DNA of 64,000 bases from Taeniopygia guttata (taxonomy: Eukaryota > Chordata > Aves > Passeriformes > Estrildidae). The stretch's first letter is position 1. Each line of letters begins with the position of its first letter. The notes below the pieces were generated by a model, which searched no databases, was not told where the DNA came from, and saw only the letters and a program-made list of their open reading frames with translations. Position numbers and translations under genes: made by a program. Location of the stretch: assembly GCF_048771995.1 (NCBI RefSeq), contig NC_133050.1, positions 7,302,501-7,366,500 on the forward strand. The letters run 5' to 3'. Shown here piece by piece: positions 32,800-43,494 of this stretch.

Positions 32800-34555
32800 C
32801 TAGAAATGGGAGGGACGTGCTTGCTCAGCACCCAGCGCACTTGGCTAGTGAACAGAGGATTCGGCTAATTAAAAGTTCCCCACCTTCACTGAGCAGATCA
32901 ATAGCCTAACATCCCTGTTGTTAGTCCATAAAAATGTTCATTGTTCACCACGCCTGGGCTCCTGGGCAAGGCTGGGAGAGTTTGGGATGTTTTTTGCCAC
33001 CTTTGATTGTGGCATTTACCTGTTCCTTGTGCCCAAATTCTGAACTGAGATGGGACGGATAAAAGGTGGGAAGGTGGGGCTGGAAAGGAAACTCAGAAAT
33101 AAAAGAGAAAGAGAGCAAAAAAGGCTGTGGTGGTGGGTAGTAAAAAATAAACAGAATTGGACAGGGCATAGCATCAAAGATACACCAAAAATTCTGAATA
33201 AAATCAGCAAAGAAGCACTAAAAGCAGTGCTGGGATTTTCCAAGCCATTTCTTTCTTAAAGGCTTTCAACCCAAACAGAAGGAATTTAAAGCCCTGTAGG
33301 ATGTGGAAAACATCCTGGTAGGAGCGGGAGGACATCGGGATCTGTGTCTTCAACGTTCTGCTTTGGGGACAAAAGTGTCTTTCTGTCCAGGCCGGATCTC
33401 CTGAAGCGTTCTAGAGACCACTGTGAAATTAAAAAAAACCCCAAAAACTGGATTGAATGAAAATAAAACACAGGGTCCAGAAGACTCCTCGGTCCCCAGA
33501 GGAGCTGATTCACTGGATCTGATAGATGAGGAAATCCGATTTCACAAACATTGGGGAAATGGAAATCCTTGTGAAGCTCGTTATTCATGATTAATTACAG
33601 ACCTGATTCCGTGGATGGGATAAACATGTTCCATTGTTCATCTCAGGGATGGAGACAAACACCTGAGCAGGGCCCGGGGGCACCTGGGCCCACGAAGGGG
33701 GCAGGACTCTGCTCACCCTACAGCGGTCTCTGCAGCCCCTACAAAGCTCCTGCTCCTTGGAGAGGCATCCCTGGATCCACCGGGACCATTTTGAGCAAGA
33801 AACGTTTTTTTGGGGGTTGTTTGTTGGATTTTTGAAGGAGTTGCCTTTGCAGAGGTTGGCGAGGGAGGCTTGGGGCGGTGTCAATCTCCACCCGGAAAAC
33901 CCCCGTCCTACACCTGCTTTGGCTTCTTTCCCTTTTCCTGCAGCAGAAATCCCCACCTGGGATTTCAGAAATCCCTGGGAAAGTGGCTGATGGTGCCGTG
34001 TGCCAGGTCCTGGTGCCAGGAGGGGATGGAGGCCCTCACCCGGGCTGGGGGGGTGCCAGGAGCTCCGAGCGGTTCCACATCCCCGCTTGGCCCCAGAAAT
34101 CCTCCTGGGGGGCTCCTCTCCCAACCCCACCATACCCTACCAGGAGTGTGGGGCCTTTCACCCTGTTAGAGCCATTCCCAAATCCTCTTCCTGCCTTTTT
34201 TCCCCAGGGCTTTTTTTGGAGGTGTTTGGTGACAATCCAGCTGCAGCCGTGGGCTTGTGGTCCCAAACAGACACCTCTGCTTTCTCCCTCTCTGGTGAAA
34301 TGTGGATTTTTCTTACAAAACCTTATTAATATTGAATTACCCCCTTGCATAAACACTCCGTGATGAAAACTGTTACTTTACCAAGCAGAAACTGCCTGAC
34401 GTGGGAATGAGAAGCCACCAGGTGGAACCAACCCGGAGCCTCCTTGTGAGGGCAGACGAGGCTGCTGCAAGCCCAGCTTTGGCCACCAGAAGGACCAGGA
34501 GCCACTCAGACGGATGAGGAGATAGAAACACGCATGCGAGGAGGGTTTGAGCCAA
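32800..34555. other. Spacer, no gene seen
   Basis: Unique sequence between the second loricrin-like gene and EDWM. Open frames here lack EDC composition and splice signals. Confidence 0.4.
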
Positions 34556-34739
34556 CATTTTTTATTGCCTCCACATCTGCTGTGAAATGAAGAGCATTTT
34601 AAATTTCACAGCATCAGCGGGTCACGACTTCGGGGCGCGTTACAAGCAGAGGGACAGAGCAGAGATCGGTGACAACGCAGGACATGGCTGGGGGGACAGG
34701 GACAAGTTCCCTTTGCTTCCCCCTCACTCCTCACGTCCT

Positions 34740-35573
34740 TCATTTCATCTTCCGAGCTGGCACTTTGCAGATCTGCTTCTGCTGCTGGCGGGGGATGCCC
34801 TTGGCCACGGGCACACAGCCCTGCTGGATCGGAGGGGGACAGGGACAGGGACAGGTCTGCACTGGGGGGGGACAGCTCTGCACTGGGATTCTCTGCACTG
34901 GGGGGGGACAGCTCTGCACTGGTGGGGGACAGCTCTGCACTGGTGGGGGACAGGGACAGGGACAGCTCTGCACTGGTTGGGGACAGCTCTGCACTGGTGG
35001 GGGACAGCTCTGCACTGGGACACTCTGCGTGGCTGTCCCACAGCCTGGCTTCCCACCCTGGGCCACCGGCCCGTGGCACCTCTCGGAGCACATGGACCTC
35101 CCGTAGCCCTGGCAGCCCCCCGAGCCCCCGTAGCTGTACGTGGGTCTCCTGACACAGCTGCCACCCCCTCCGTGGCACGAGCCCGAGGAGCCCTGGCACC
35201 TCTCGGAGCACACGGACCTCCCGTAGCCCTGGCACCTCTCAGAGCACACGGACCTCCCGTAGCCCTGGCACCCCCCTGAACCCCCGTAGCTGTACGTGGG
35301 TCTCCTGACGCAGCTGCCACCCCCCCCGTGGCACGAGCCCGAGGAGCCGGCGTAGCCGTGGCAGCGCTCGGCGCAGCGGGGCTGCCGGTAGCCGTAGTGG
35401 CGGTAGTCGTGGCCCCTCATGCCCTCCGCGCCCTCGCCCTGGCAGCCCGAGGAGCAGCACGTGTTGTAGCCGTAGCGGAAGGGCGTGCGCCGCGTGTCCA
35501 GCCAGGAGCCCGAGGGATCGTACCAGGTGGAGTTGAGGTTGAAGAAGGATTCTCTTCCGGAGGAGTAAATCAT
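34740..35573 (-). CDS. EDWM: EDWM, WYDP-motif epidermal differentiation protein
   Basis: A single coding exon of 277 residues. The start MIYSSGRESFFNLNSTWYDP carries the WYDP motif (residues 17-20) that names EDWM. Then follow Gly/Ser/Cys/Tyr/Arg-rich repeats (CVRRPTYSYGGSGGCQGYGR occurs twice; CSERC four times in all with variants) and a C-terminal array of CPPPVQS units (about 11) ending QQKQICKVPARKMK. The protein thus joins a loricrin-like middle to an SPRR/involucrin-like tail. Gln and Lys at both ends suit transglutaminase cross-linking. Exon 1 is non-coding (from 35930, donor GTGAGG), the acceptor CCCCACAG lies at 35581-35582, eight bases before the ATG, TATAAAA is at 35997-36003 and AATAAA at 34561-34566 (- strand). 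The antisense frames here are composition artefacts. Confidence 0.92.
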   Translation of the reverse strand: MIYSSGRESFFNLNSTWYDPSGSWLDTRRTPFRYGYNTCCSSGCQGEGAEGMRGHDYRHYGYRQPRCAERCHGYAGSSGSCHGGGGSCVRRPTYSYGGSGGCQGYGRSVCSERCQGYGRSVCSERCQGSSGSCHGGGGSCVRRPTYSYGGSGGCQGYGRSMCSERCHGPVAQGGKPGCGTATQSVPVQSCPPPVQSCPQPVQSCPCPCPPPVQSCPPPVQSCPPPVQRIPVQSCPPPVQTCPCPCPPPIQQGCVPVAKGIPRQQQKQICKVPARKMK

Positions 35574-35929
35574 GTCGGGGCTGTGGGGAGAAACCTGGAA
35601 AAGAGATGGGTTGGTGTCAGCATCTCCTCTGATCAATTTAATTTCCCGTGGGGTTATCCTGAGGGCCTGGATTTAGAGGAAATTCCTGCGGTTGCCCAAG
35701 GCTGGTCATATTCCATCCAAATTGCATCCAAACCCTCCTTCTGACCTTCCCTTTCTGATTTTTCACCTCCAAGAACAAAACCAACCACAAGGCACCACCA
35801 CACGCGGTGGCACCACTGTAAATCCCACCCCGGGTCCCTCAAGAGCTTCTCCCGTGGCAGAGCATGTTCTCAAGGTCCAGGTGTGACCTCCCAAATCCAG
35901 ACCCCCATCCAAGAAGAGATGAGCCTCAC

Positions 35930-36003
35930 CAGGTCTCAAACGAAGCCAGGCGCTGCCCAGGGGAGCAGAATGTGAGAGGCCAAGGGGCCGAGGGCTTTTA
36001 TAG
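35930..36003 (-). promoter_or_regulatory. TATA box and exon 1 of EDWM
   Basis: TATAAAA at 35997-36003 (- strand) and a leader ending at the donor GTGAGG (GT at 35928-35929). Confidence 0.7.
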
Positions 36004-36009
36004 AGCTCT

Positions 36010-36475
36010 GAATGTTCCCCTGAAGGTGAAACACACGGCAGGAACGAGGATTAAATTATTTATTGGCAAAACATCTCCGCCATTTGGATGCTGTTCCCGG
36101 CGCCTGGCATGTTGTGCTTGACTCACTATTTCTGATAAGCATCTTTTAATTATAACATCGGTCCCCAGCGGGGCACATAAAAGACTGAGGTGGCCTAAGC
36201 CCCACTTTGGCTGGGTGAGACAGGTAATAAAGGACTTATTCACCCTCTGCAGGGGTGAGCTGTGAGTCAGGAGCAGTGATGGCACCGCTCTGACCCTCCC
36301 CTCCTGCTGCCCGTGAGGAGCATCTCCAGCTGAAGCACGAGCAGGTGATGGGAAGAGCCAGCTCAGAGTCACCAAAAGCAAATTGTGCCCGTCGGTTTCC
36401 GTGATCAAGGGCTTGGCTCTGGGCACGAGGGAGCGAGGGCGGGCAGGGCCTGACACGGCTTTTCCAGGGAATTTC
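36010..36475. other. Upstream flank of EDWM
   Basis: Contains TGACTCA at 36119-36125 (AP-1-like) and TGTGAGTCAG at about 36260. No gene is seen. Confidence 0.4.
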
Positions 36476-36479
36476 TGGC

Positions 36480-36602
36480 TGCCTCATTCCTGGAAGTGTC
36501 CAAGGCCAGGCTGGACAGGGCTGGGATGGTGGAAGGTGTCCCTGCCCGTGGGAGTTGCAGTGAGATGATCCCTAAGGTCCCTTCCAATCCAAACCATTCC
36601 GT
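36480..36602 (+). mobile_element. CR1 LINE 3' fragment
   Basis: GGAAGTGTCCAAGGCCAGGC, GGTGGAAGGTGTCCCTGCCC and AAGGTCCCTTCCAATCCAAA are the sense CR1 terminal region. Confidence 0.8.
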
Positions 36603-36798
36603 GATTCTGTTTCTCCTCCATTTCTGCATTCCAAACTTGCCTTTCCCCTCACCCCCAAGTTGGTTTTTTGAGGTTCCTCCCAACCCAAACCATTCCATGA
36701 TTCTCTTTCTCCTCCATTTCTGCATTCCAAACTTGCCTTTCCCCTCACCCCCAAGTTGGTTTTTTGAGGTTCCTCCCAACCCAAACCATTCCACGATT
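36603..36798. repeat. 96-bp direct repeat, two copies
   Basis: GATTCTGTTTCTCCTCCATT begins a 96-bp unit repeated at 36603 and 36699. Each unit ends in the CR1-like TTCCTCCCAACCCAAACCAT, so the CR1 tail and its flank were duplicated in tandem. Confidence 0.85.
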
Positions 36799-36799
36799 C

Positions 36800-37970
36800 C
36801 ATGGTTCTGCCCCAACCTCTGCGAGGTTTTTGGCGCTGTGTCCCACAGCAGCCTCGGGGTTAAACTGGTGGAGTCTTGGACTGGGTGGATGAACAACGTG
36901 GGGTGAAGGAGGGGCTGATTCTGGTGCTGGTGCTGTTTAGCACCTTCATTAAAACCCTGGACAATGGGATGGACTTGGAAAATCCTCAAATTGGGGTGAG
37001 GGGCTGGAATTCTGAAGGAACAGGCCTGTGGCTGGGATGGGGTAACTGGGGTGGGGTAACTGGGATGGGCAATTGGGATGGGGGTAACTGGGGTGGGGTA
37101 ACTGGGATGGGAGGGCTGGTGAAAAGCAGCTTGGAAGAGAAACTGGACCAAATCAGACCTGGAAGCGAGGGCTGAGCTGGCCCTTGGTCTGTGGGCCCTG
37201 AGTCACCGTGCTGGGAACTGGGAAAAGATTGGGAAGAAAATCCTTAATAAAAAAGAGCTCTGCCAAGGTAAATTTCACAGGTACGTGTTTTTGTTGTTTT
37301 TTTTTTTTTTTATCTAGTGGTTTTTTATTTGGCTAGAATTAGACACGAGAGAAATAAATTGTTGTGGTGAAGAAAACGAGGATTGCATTTCCTTTTTTTC
37401 CTTCCCAGCTCTCAGCGGTGGCTGTGTGAGGACACGCCCGGGTGATGCCGAGACAACACAAAGAAATTGAATTATTTCTTTTCACGCACTTTGCGGGAGG
37501 CTTTTCTGGCAAAGTGAGGAGAAGGAGCAGGTTACCCGTGTGCCTGCACCTTCCTACAGGAGCGAAAAGGCATCCCCGGCATGCACAGCCACCCCTCCCG
37601 TGCCGGGCCACGCGCTCATTATCATAATTAACATGTAAATGAGGATGCCCTCCCCGTGCACAGCTTCCATCCAGGGGGTGAAGGTGCTGGCACGGCCGCA
37701 GAGCAGAGGTCGGTGCCCGGATCTGCCCATCCCGAGCTCCCGGGGTGGGTAAATCACGGTGGGGAGGATTTTCCAGCTCCCAGCCTGGAGAAATCCCTGC
37801 GGGCAGAGCTGAAACCCTCCCGTGTGAACCCTGACTCTGATTTAAATGTACGAATTTCCTCGCCAGGGTTTTAATGGCTTTTGACATCTTCTCGTTGTAA
37901 TGTCGGTGATGCTTGCGGGGGCAAGAAAGAGAGGAACCGATGGTTTGCTAAACATTTTTCAACTTTATTC
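36800..37970. other. Spacer, no gene seen
   Basis: A short GGTAACTGGGATGGG tandem tract occurs at about 37039-37110. Otherwise unique sequence. Confidence 0.4.
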
Positions 37971-38319
37971 TTGAATTCAGAGGGAGGAGATAAAGTTGCA
38001 GGAGTCCGCGGTGCTCCTGCCGTCACAGTGGCTCCTTTTTTCCTCGTAAAGACCTGGAGCTGCTTCCAAACAGATGGAAGCACATCCCGGTGAAGCTCGG
38101 GAGAGCAGATCCCTCTGCTGCTGCCCGGGGAGAGCCAAAGCCCGGCAGGGGAGGACACCCCGAGTCTAAAGTGTCGGTGCTGGGGCCAAGCAGGGGATGG
38201 CAGACCCCAAATCTGATGTGCAAAGAGCAGCAGCCAGCCCGGAGCGGCGCTGGGAGCACCCCTCGGGCCCGGGGGGCGAATCCCCCCGAGGGGCAGGAGC
38301 TGGGGAGGGGTCCCCGGGC

Positions 38320-38946
38320 TCAGTTCTTCACGCAGAGCGGCACCAGCGTGACCTGCTTGTGCTGCTGGTGGTGGCCGGGGTGCGGTGGCAGGGGGACAGC
38401 GGGCGGGCAGCAGCGCTGGACGGGCCGGGGGCAGCAGGGCACGGGCCGGGGGCAGCAGGGCACGGCCCGGGGGCAGCAGGGCACGGCCCGGGGGCAGCGC
38501 TGGATGCAGGGGCAGCGATGCTGCAGCGGCAGGGGCTGCAGGACCACCGGGGGCTCCTCATCCTGCTCGGGGCGCTGCTCCACCCGCCGGCGGGGCTTCC
38601 CGCAGGAGTCGCGCTCCGGGCACGGCGGGCACGGGCGGTGCTGCTCCAGCGGCCGGCGGCGGATCTTCACGGGCGGGGGGCACACGGGGGGCACCGGGCT
38701 CACCTCCACCCGCCGCCGGGGCTTGCAGCTCTGCGGGGCCGGGCAGCAGGCGGGCCGGGGCGGACACAGCTCGCAGGGGTGGCAGCCCCGGGCAGGGCTC
38801 TGGCTGCAGCCCTCGGTGTCGTGGCTGAGGCTGCCGGGGTCGGGGCAGATCTCGGGGGGGTGGGGGCAGATCTCGGGGGTGTCGTGGCCGCAGCCCGAGC
38901 GGTGCTGGCACAGGTCGCGGTCGGTGCCGCCTTTCTGGTGGAGCAT
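38320..38946 (-). CDS. Pro/Cys-rich EDC protein (EDPE-like?)
   Basis: A single coding exon of 208 residues starting MLHQKGGTDRDLCQHR. Residues 20-40 contain two PEICP units. The middle carries two KPRRRVE blocks, and the C-terminal part repeats CCPRPVP and CCPRAVP about five times before PGHHQQHKQVTLVPLCVKN. High Pro and Cys with Gln and Lys near both ends is typical of SPRR-like EDC proteins. EDPE is a possible identity from the PE motifs and position, but I do not recognise it firmly. The ATG is one base after the acceptor CCCTAG (38948-38949); the non-coding exon 1 begins at 39486 with the donor GTGAGT. ATATAAAA is at 39553-39560, with ATGAGGCA about 20 bp further upstream; AATAAA is at 37974-37979 (- strand). 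Confidence 0.85.
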   Translation of the reverse strand: MLHQKGGTDRDLCQHRSGCGHDTPEICPHPPEICPDPGSLSHDTEGCSQSPARGCHPCELCPPRPACCPAPQSCKPRRRVEVSPVPPVCPPPVKIRRRPLEQHRPCPPCPERDSCGKPRRRVEQRPEQDEEPPVVLQPLPLQHRCPCIQRCPRAVPCCPRAVPCCPRPVPCCPRPVQRCCPPAVPLPPHPGHHQQHKQVTLVPLCVKN

Positions 38947-38984
38947 CCTAGGGCAGAGATCACAGAAGCGGGGAGTTACGGAGG

Positions 38985-39325
38985 GTGGGAAAGAATTCCA
39001 GGGTCATGCAGTCCAGCCTGTGATGGATCAATATCGCCCAGCCCAGAGCACCGAGTGCCACGTCCAGGAATTCCTTGGGCACCTGCAGGGATGGGCACTC
39101 CAAGCCTCCCTGGGCAGCCCCTGCCAAGCCCTGACCGCCCTTTCCAGGAGGAAATTCCTCCCGAGCCTGCCCTGGCACAGCTTCTCTCCTCCTGAACCCG
39201 TTCCCTGGAGCAGAGCCTGACCCCCGCTGCTGTCCCCTCCTGTCAGGAGTTGTGCAGAGCCCGAAATTCCCCCTGAACCTCCTTTTCTCCAGGCGGAGCC
39301 CCCCAATTCCCTCGGGAGCTGCTTC
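38985..39325 (-). mobile_element. CR1 LINE 3' fragment in intron 1
   Basis: Antisense CR1: GCACCGAGTGCCACGTCCAG, GGGCACTCCAAGCCTCCCTG, TTTCCAGGAGGAAATTCCTC and TCAGGAGTTGTGCAGAGCCC. It lies in intron 1 of the Pro/Cys-rich gene. Confidence 0.85.
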
Positions 39326-39485
39326 TCCCATGACTCACAAATCCTTTGAGGGTGACCAAGCCCTTGGGCATAAACAACCTGGGGAAAACCAAACAAAACA
39401 CCGACGACGTTTTTTTTCCTTCTTCTTTTTTTTTTTTTTGCTATTTCCAAGGGAAAACGGAGGAATCTGAGAGAATCCAACTCAC

Positions 39486-39590
39486 CCTGCGAGCAGAAAC
39501 GGACGGGCTGAGCAGGGAGTCGAGTCTTGAGGACGGAGCTGGGGCTGAAAGCTTTTATATGCGGCCGAGCTGTCCTGGGAATGAGGCACG
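39486..39590 (-). promoter_or_regulatory. Promoter of the Pro/Cys-rich gene with TGCCTCAT element
   Basis: ATATAAAA at 39553-39560 and, upstream on the - strand, CGTGCCTCATTCCCAGGACA (39571-39590). The same element precedes six other EDC genes here. Confidence 0.65.
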
Positions 39591-39628
39591 TCCTGGGAAT
39601 GAATAGCTGAGCACTGAGGCCGCTGCCG

Positions 39629-39666
39629 TGTGTGTGTGTGTGTGTGAGTGTGTGTGTGTGTGTGTT
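39629..39666. repeat. (GT)n microsatellite
   Basis: About 18 GT dinucleotides with one GAGT interruption. Confidence 0.95.
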
Positions 39667-39669
39667 TTG

Positions 39670-40798
39670 TTCCTGGAACTCGCTGTCGGGTTAATCAGCC
39701 ACAATTAGCGCTCTGCAGAGCCAGTGGCCATTATCCCATTAGTTCTGGCCGGGCTCGGATGGGCTCCTGGCTCGGGTTAGTCATTCGGGATCCCGGGCGC
39801 GGATACCTGGGATGCCGGGGCGCTGAGTGATGCGCCCAGCAGGGGACTCTGCTGGCGGTGGGAAAACCACAGGAAGGTCCAGGAGACCTTCAGATGAAGG
39901 GGAGGGAATCCAGGGTGGCCCCAGCACCGCGAGGAGCGGCGGGTGTTGCTCCTGTGGGTGACTGGGAGATGGGAATCCGGGATCCCTACGGGCACCGGGC
40001 ACGGGGGACAGCGGCAGGCTGGGCATGCGGCTTTTGCAGGTTTATTCCCTGATTTAAATTGGGTTTAATTCGCTGCCAAGTGCGGAGCATCTTGGCTACA
40101 GCACGGAAAAGCCTTTTATGTGTGGAAAGTCTGGAATGGGGACACCAGAGGAGCGATGACCTCACACAGAAACAATTCCAGGCTCTGCCAAGCGCCCTGT
40201 CCACCTTTCTGGCATTTTCGCTTTGATTCACACTTTGTGGAGCCGCTCCGTTTAGCATTTCTGTGGCCGAGACATTTTTTAAGTACCAGGAAAATTCCTC
40301 TCCCAGGAACCCCCAGGGGCTCCAAAGGCATTTCCATGTGGAGTAAAGGATGCGCAGAGCTCTGTCCGGTGGAATTTGGGTTTGAATCACTAGGAAAAGC
40401 ATCCGCAGAATTCGGGGGTGTGGCTCCAGGGCTGTGCTGGCACCTGACAGGGCTCTGCAGTAATTTATTCCATAGCTACAGGAGAAGTGGAATTGCCTGG
40501 CAGGAAGCCATGGGATTTGTGCAGAAAGGTGAAAAAGACCTCGGGATCTCTTAGGGCCAAACAGGATTTTACGTTTAGAACTCATTGCCAGAATCCCAAG
40601 TTTATGCTGGATTTGGATTTTTTTTTTTTTTTTCCACTTTTAGAGAAGTTTTGGAGCCACTTCCCTTCACGAGGATTTCACAAATCCCCAAGTGCGAATA
40701 TTGAATTTCTGATCTGGTCTCTTAAAATTTCCCACATTTTAATAGGACCCAGAGAAAATGACTCAGTGTTTCTGGATCCTTCAGGCTGGACCTAAATC
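39670..40798. other. Spacer, no gene seen
   Basis: Unique sequence with a T-run at 40619-40634. No EDC gene is seen. Confidence 0.4.
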
Positions 40799-40799
40799 T

Positions 40800-40892
40800 G
40801 ATCAACCTGGGCTAGTGGGAGGTGTCCCTGTCCATGGCAGGGGATGGCACTGGATGAGCTTTAAAGTCCCTTCCAACCTGAACCATCCTAGT
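40800..40892 (+). mobile_element. CR1 LINE terminal fragment
   Basis: AGTGGGAGGTGTCCCTGTCC, GGCACTGGATGAGCTTTAAA and GTCCCTTCCAACCTGAACCA are the sense CR1 terminus. Confidence 0.75.
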
Positions 40893-40894
40893 TA

Positions 40895-41325
40895 ATCAAT
40901 ATTTGATTGATCTATAATCAATATTTAATTGGTCTATTTAATCAATTTAAGACCCCTCCTTTAAAGCTCAGCAAATTCTCTGGGAAGATTCAAATTAGGA
41001 AAACAAGACCTCCAGCTCTGCCTTTAGGACCACAGAGATGCTTTGGCTGTGAACTGGGTCTCAAATCAGCAGGAGAAAGAGGGAATTAAACTGATGCTCC
41101 TCCTGCTGAGGTGACATTTTTCACTTACAAGTCCCATTTTCCCCCAGGTGAGCATCGGCCCAAGGAGTTCACCAGGTACACCGGGGCGTTGTCATCGCGG
41201 AACGCCAAACATGCAAAATTAATTACATTAATCAATTAGGCAAATGCTAAACACATCCCACACTACTCTTCAAGGGATAAAGAGAAATGAATAAACATAA
41301 CCCAGTAGTTTGCAGGATCAGAAGT
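40895..41325. other. AT-rich spacer
   Basis: AT-rich sequence rich in AATCAATATT words, forming the 3' flank of the small Cys-rich gene. No gene is seen. Confidence 0.4.
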
Positions 41326-41590
41326 TACAAATTTTATTTGCTTTCATGGCTAATTGGGGATTAAAGAAAGAGAAGGGACAAGGAGACAGCACTGAGCATC
41401 CCATCACCAAGAGGGGAAGGAAGAGCAGCGCCAGAAACTCGCTGGGCAGCGGCTCCGGGGCGCAGCCAAGCACCTGGGCACTAAAGGTAGCAAAAAGAGA
41501 AGTTCTCAGCGTCCGAAGAGCGTTTGGGCTGGGATCCACGTCCACATCCATGTCCACATCCGTGTCCAAGCCAGGGACTGCCAGGCGAGC

Positions 41591-41812
41591 TCAGTTGCTG
41601 CCGCAGCAGCCGCCGCAGCAGCTGCTGTTGTTGTTGCTGCTGATGGTGTAGCAGCAGGGCATGGACATGCAGCAGGACTGCATGGGCATGCAGCAGGGGC
41701 TGCAGCACTGCATGGGGCTGCAGCACATGGGGGTCTTGCAGCAGCGGGGGCTGCTGTAGCAGCACACGGTGTAGTTATTCCCACCGCTGGATCCGCAGCA
41801 TCCGTTGGGCAT
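41591..41812 (-). CDS. Small Cys-rich EDC protein starting MPN, copy 1
   Basis: A single coding exon of 73 residues, 20 of them cysteine, mostly as CC pairs: MPNGCCGSSGG, CCSPMQCCSPCC, CCMPMQSCCMSMPCC, ending CCGGCCGSN. Such density implies a disulfide-linked component of hard cornified tissue such as feather or claw. The start suggests the avian gene called EDMPN in the EDC literature, an identification from memory that should be checked. The non-coding exon 1 begins at 42281 (donor GTAAGT); the acceptor TTCCAG is at 41830-41831, 17 bases before the ATG. TATAAAA is at 42350-42356 and AATAAA at 41333-41338 (- strand). A close paralogue lies 4.2 kb away at 45.8-46.1 kb. Confidence 0.88.
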   Translation of the reverse strand: MPNGCCGSSGGNNYTVCCYSSPRCCKTPMCCSPMQCCSPCCMPMQSCCMSMPCCYTISSNNNSSCCGGCCGSN

Positions 41813-42280
41813 CTTGGGGGTGGTGGGAGCTGGAAGGAGCAGAGAGAGGCTGTGAGGGGGAGCGGCAGGTTTGGGAGCAGGGGTGGATTCGAGGCTCTGG
41901 TCATTCATTCCCTGCTGGGGCTTCAAGGAGGCCAAACCCAGGCGTGTGCTCTTTGTAAATTGTGCCCACAGCTCTGGGTTTTTTCCTGTGGTGCAGGTGC
42001 CCAGCGACTCATTCTGGTGTCTCAGGAAGAGCAACCAGCACTGAGCCCTCACTCTGGGCCTCTCTGGAATATTCTCCATGTCCGTCCCCTGCATGGCCCA
42101 GCTGATACCCCCAGAGCCTCCCCAAACATTCCCAGGTCATTCCCGGAACTCCTCGTGCAGAGTTTGTAAAACCCTGATACCCAAGCCCCATCCCAGATCC
42201 CCAACAATGCTTGGATCTGCTATGAGACATCCAAAATTCCATTTTGGGAGACGAAGGAAGGATTAGAAGTTCTCACTTAC

Positions 42281-42390
42281 CCTGCTGAAGAGTGAGGAGA
42301 GCTGAAGGGAGGAGAAGACGGTGAATGAAGCGAGCTGGGCCCGGAGCCCTTTTATACTCCTGGCCATCCTTCCTCCTGGAAGTGAGACAG
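42281..42390 (-). promoter_or_regulatory. Promoter of the MPN-start gene, copy 1
   Basis: TATAAAA at 42350-42356 and a weaker TGTCTCACTTCC form of the shared upstream element at about 42378-42390 (- strand). Confidence 0.6.
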
Positions 42391-42399
42391 CCATTGACC

Positions 42400-42915
42400 A
42401 TTCCAGCTTCCCTGTTTATCCATCCAAACCCATATTTTTTAGCCATAGGTGTCTCCTGGAATTTGCATTTTGCCTCATTACTGGCGATCACCACGCTTGT
42501 TCTGCCTCGTCATGGTTTAGCCCGGAGATAATCAAAGGGCTGCCATGAATTTGGATGAATTTGTCCTCCCCACAACCTTGCGAGGGAGCCAAAAAATGTG
42601 GCCTCGTATCTGCTGGACGGAGATGTTCTGGGACTGACTCAGCAGCAGCTGGTGCTGAATCAGTGCGGGAGCCCAGCCCCAGCCCCGGAATCGTGCCGGT
42701 CGTTCCGGCGTTTGGAACAAATTGGGAAAACGTCAGGAAAATGGGGGTGTTTGTTCCCGGTCACTGGACGTGCACGTGAGGAGGTGAAACAGAGTATTTT
42801 ACAGGGTAAATTTAACGGGATAGAAACCCATTCAGATTTAAGTGAAATGTGCTGCTTTGAATTATTATTATGCTAGCATAGGTAAAATGTGCTCTTTAAT
42901 CTGCTAGCTCTGCTG
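42400..42915. other. Spacer, no gene seen
   Basis: Upstream flank of the MPN-start gene. It contains CTGACTCAGC (AP-1-like) at about 42633. No gene is seen. Confidence 0.4.
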
Positions 42916-42919
42916 CTCT

Positions 42920-43308
42920 TGTAGAAACTGCCCCAGCCGAGGAGAAAAAATGCGAATTTCCAAGCTGAAGAGATAAGAGAGGCCCCTTAAACTTTGAAAC
43001 TAAAAGAAAAAAAAATCCAAAGCTGAGTCTGCAAAAGATGAACAAAGTGACCAGAGAGTTCTCTGTACAAGTACTATTCTCTGAACAAGGACTATAAGCT
43101 ATAATGTGAAACCAGTGAAATGAATATTCATGAACCTGTTGTGAAATTCTATGCGTATTCAATAGAAGAAAAAATAAAAAAAGATCTAGACTTGTCAGGG
43201 GGCCACATGTCCTTTAAAAGGGGAACATGTGCCCAGTGCTGCAATAAACATTCTGGCTTTACAACTTTTTACAAAGTTGTGGAGTTTGATTTATTTTTCC
43301 GCAATTCA
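42920..43308 (+). mobile_element. Solo LTR-like fossil of an endogenous retrovirus
   Basis: Starts TGTAGAAACTGCCCCAGCC and ends TTTTTCCGCAATTCA. A TTTAAAAGG box near 43213 and AATAAA near 43243 are ordered as in U3-R-U5. No internal region is attached. The boundaries are approximate and the family is not resolvable by eye. Confidence 0.6.
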
Positions 43309-43369
43309 GAGGGAGGAAGGAGTCTTTGGGATGTCTGGGGCTCAGTCACCCGCACGTGACTCCGTGCAA

Positions 43370-43490
43370 ATCTGGGTTGGAAAGGACCTTAAAGATCATC
43401 CAATTCCACCCCACATCATGGGCAGGGACACGTCCAGGCTGCTCAGAGCTCCATCCAGCCTGTCCTTGGACACTTCCAGGTTTGGAAAGT
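43370..43490 (-). mobile_element. CR1 LINE 3' fragment
   Basis: GGGTTGGAAAGGACCTTAAA, GATCATCCAATTCCACCCCA and GTCCTTGGACACTTCCAGG are the antisense CR1 terminus. Confidence 0.85.
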
Positions 43491-43494
43491 TCTC

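Noticed and set aside
38090-39220. Long + strand frames opposite the Pro/Cys-rich gene
   Set aside because: Antisense shadows of a GC-rich coding exon; the - strand frame has the full gene signals.
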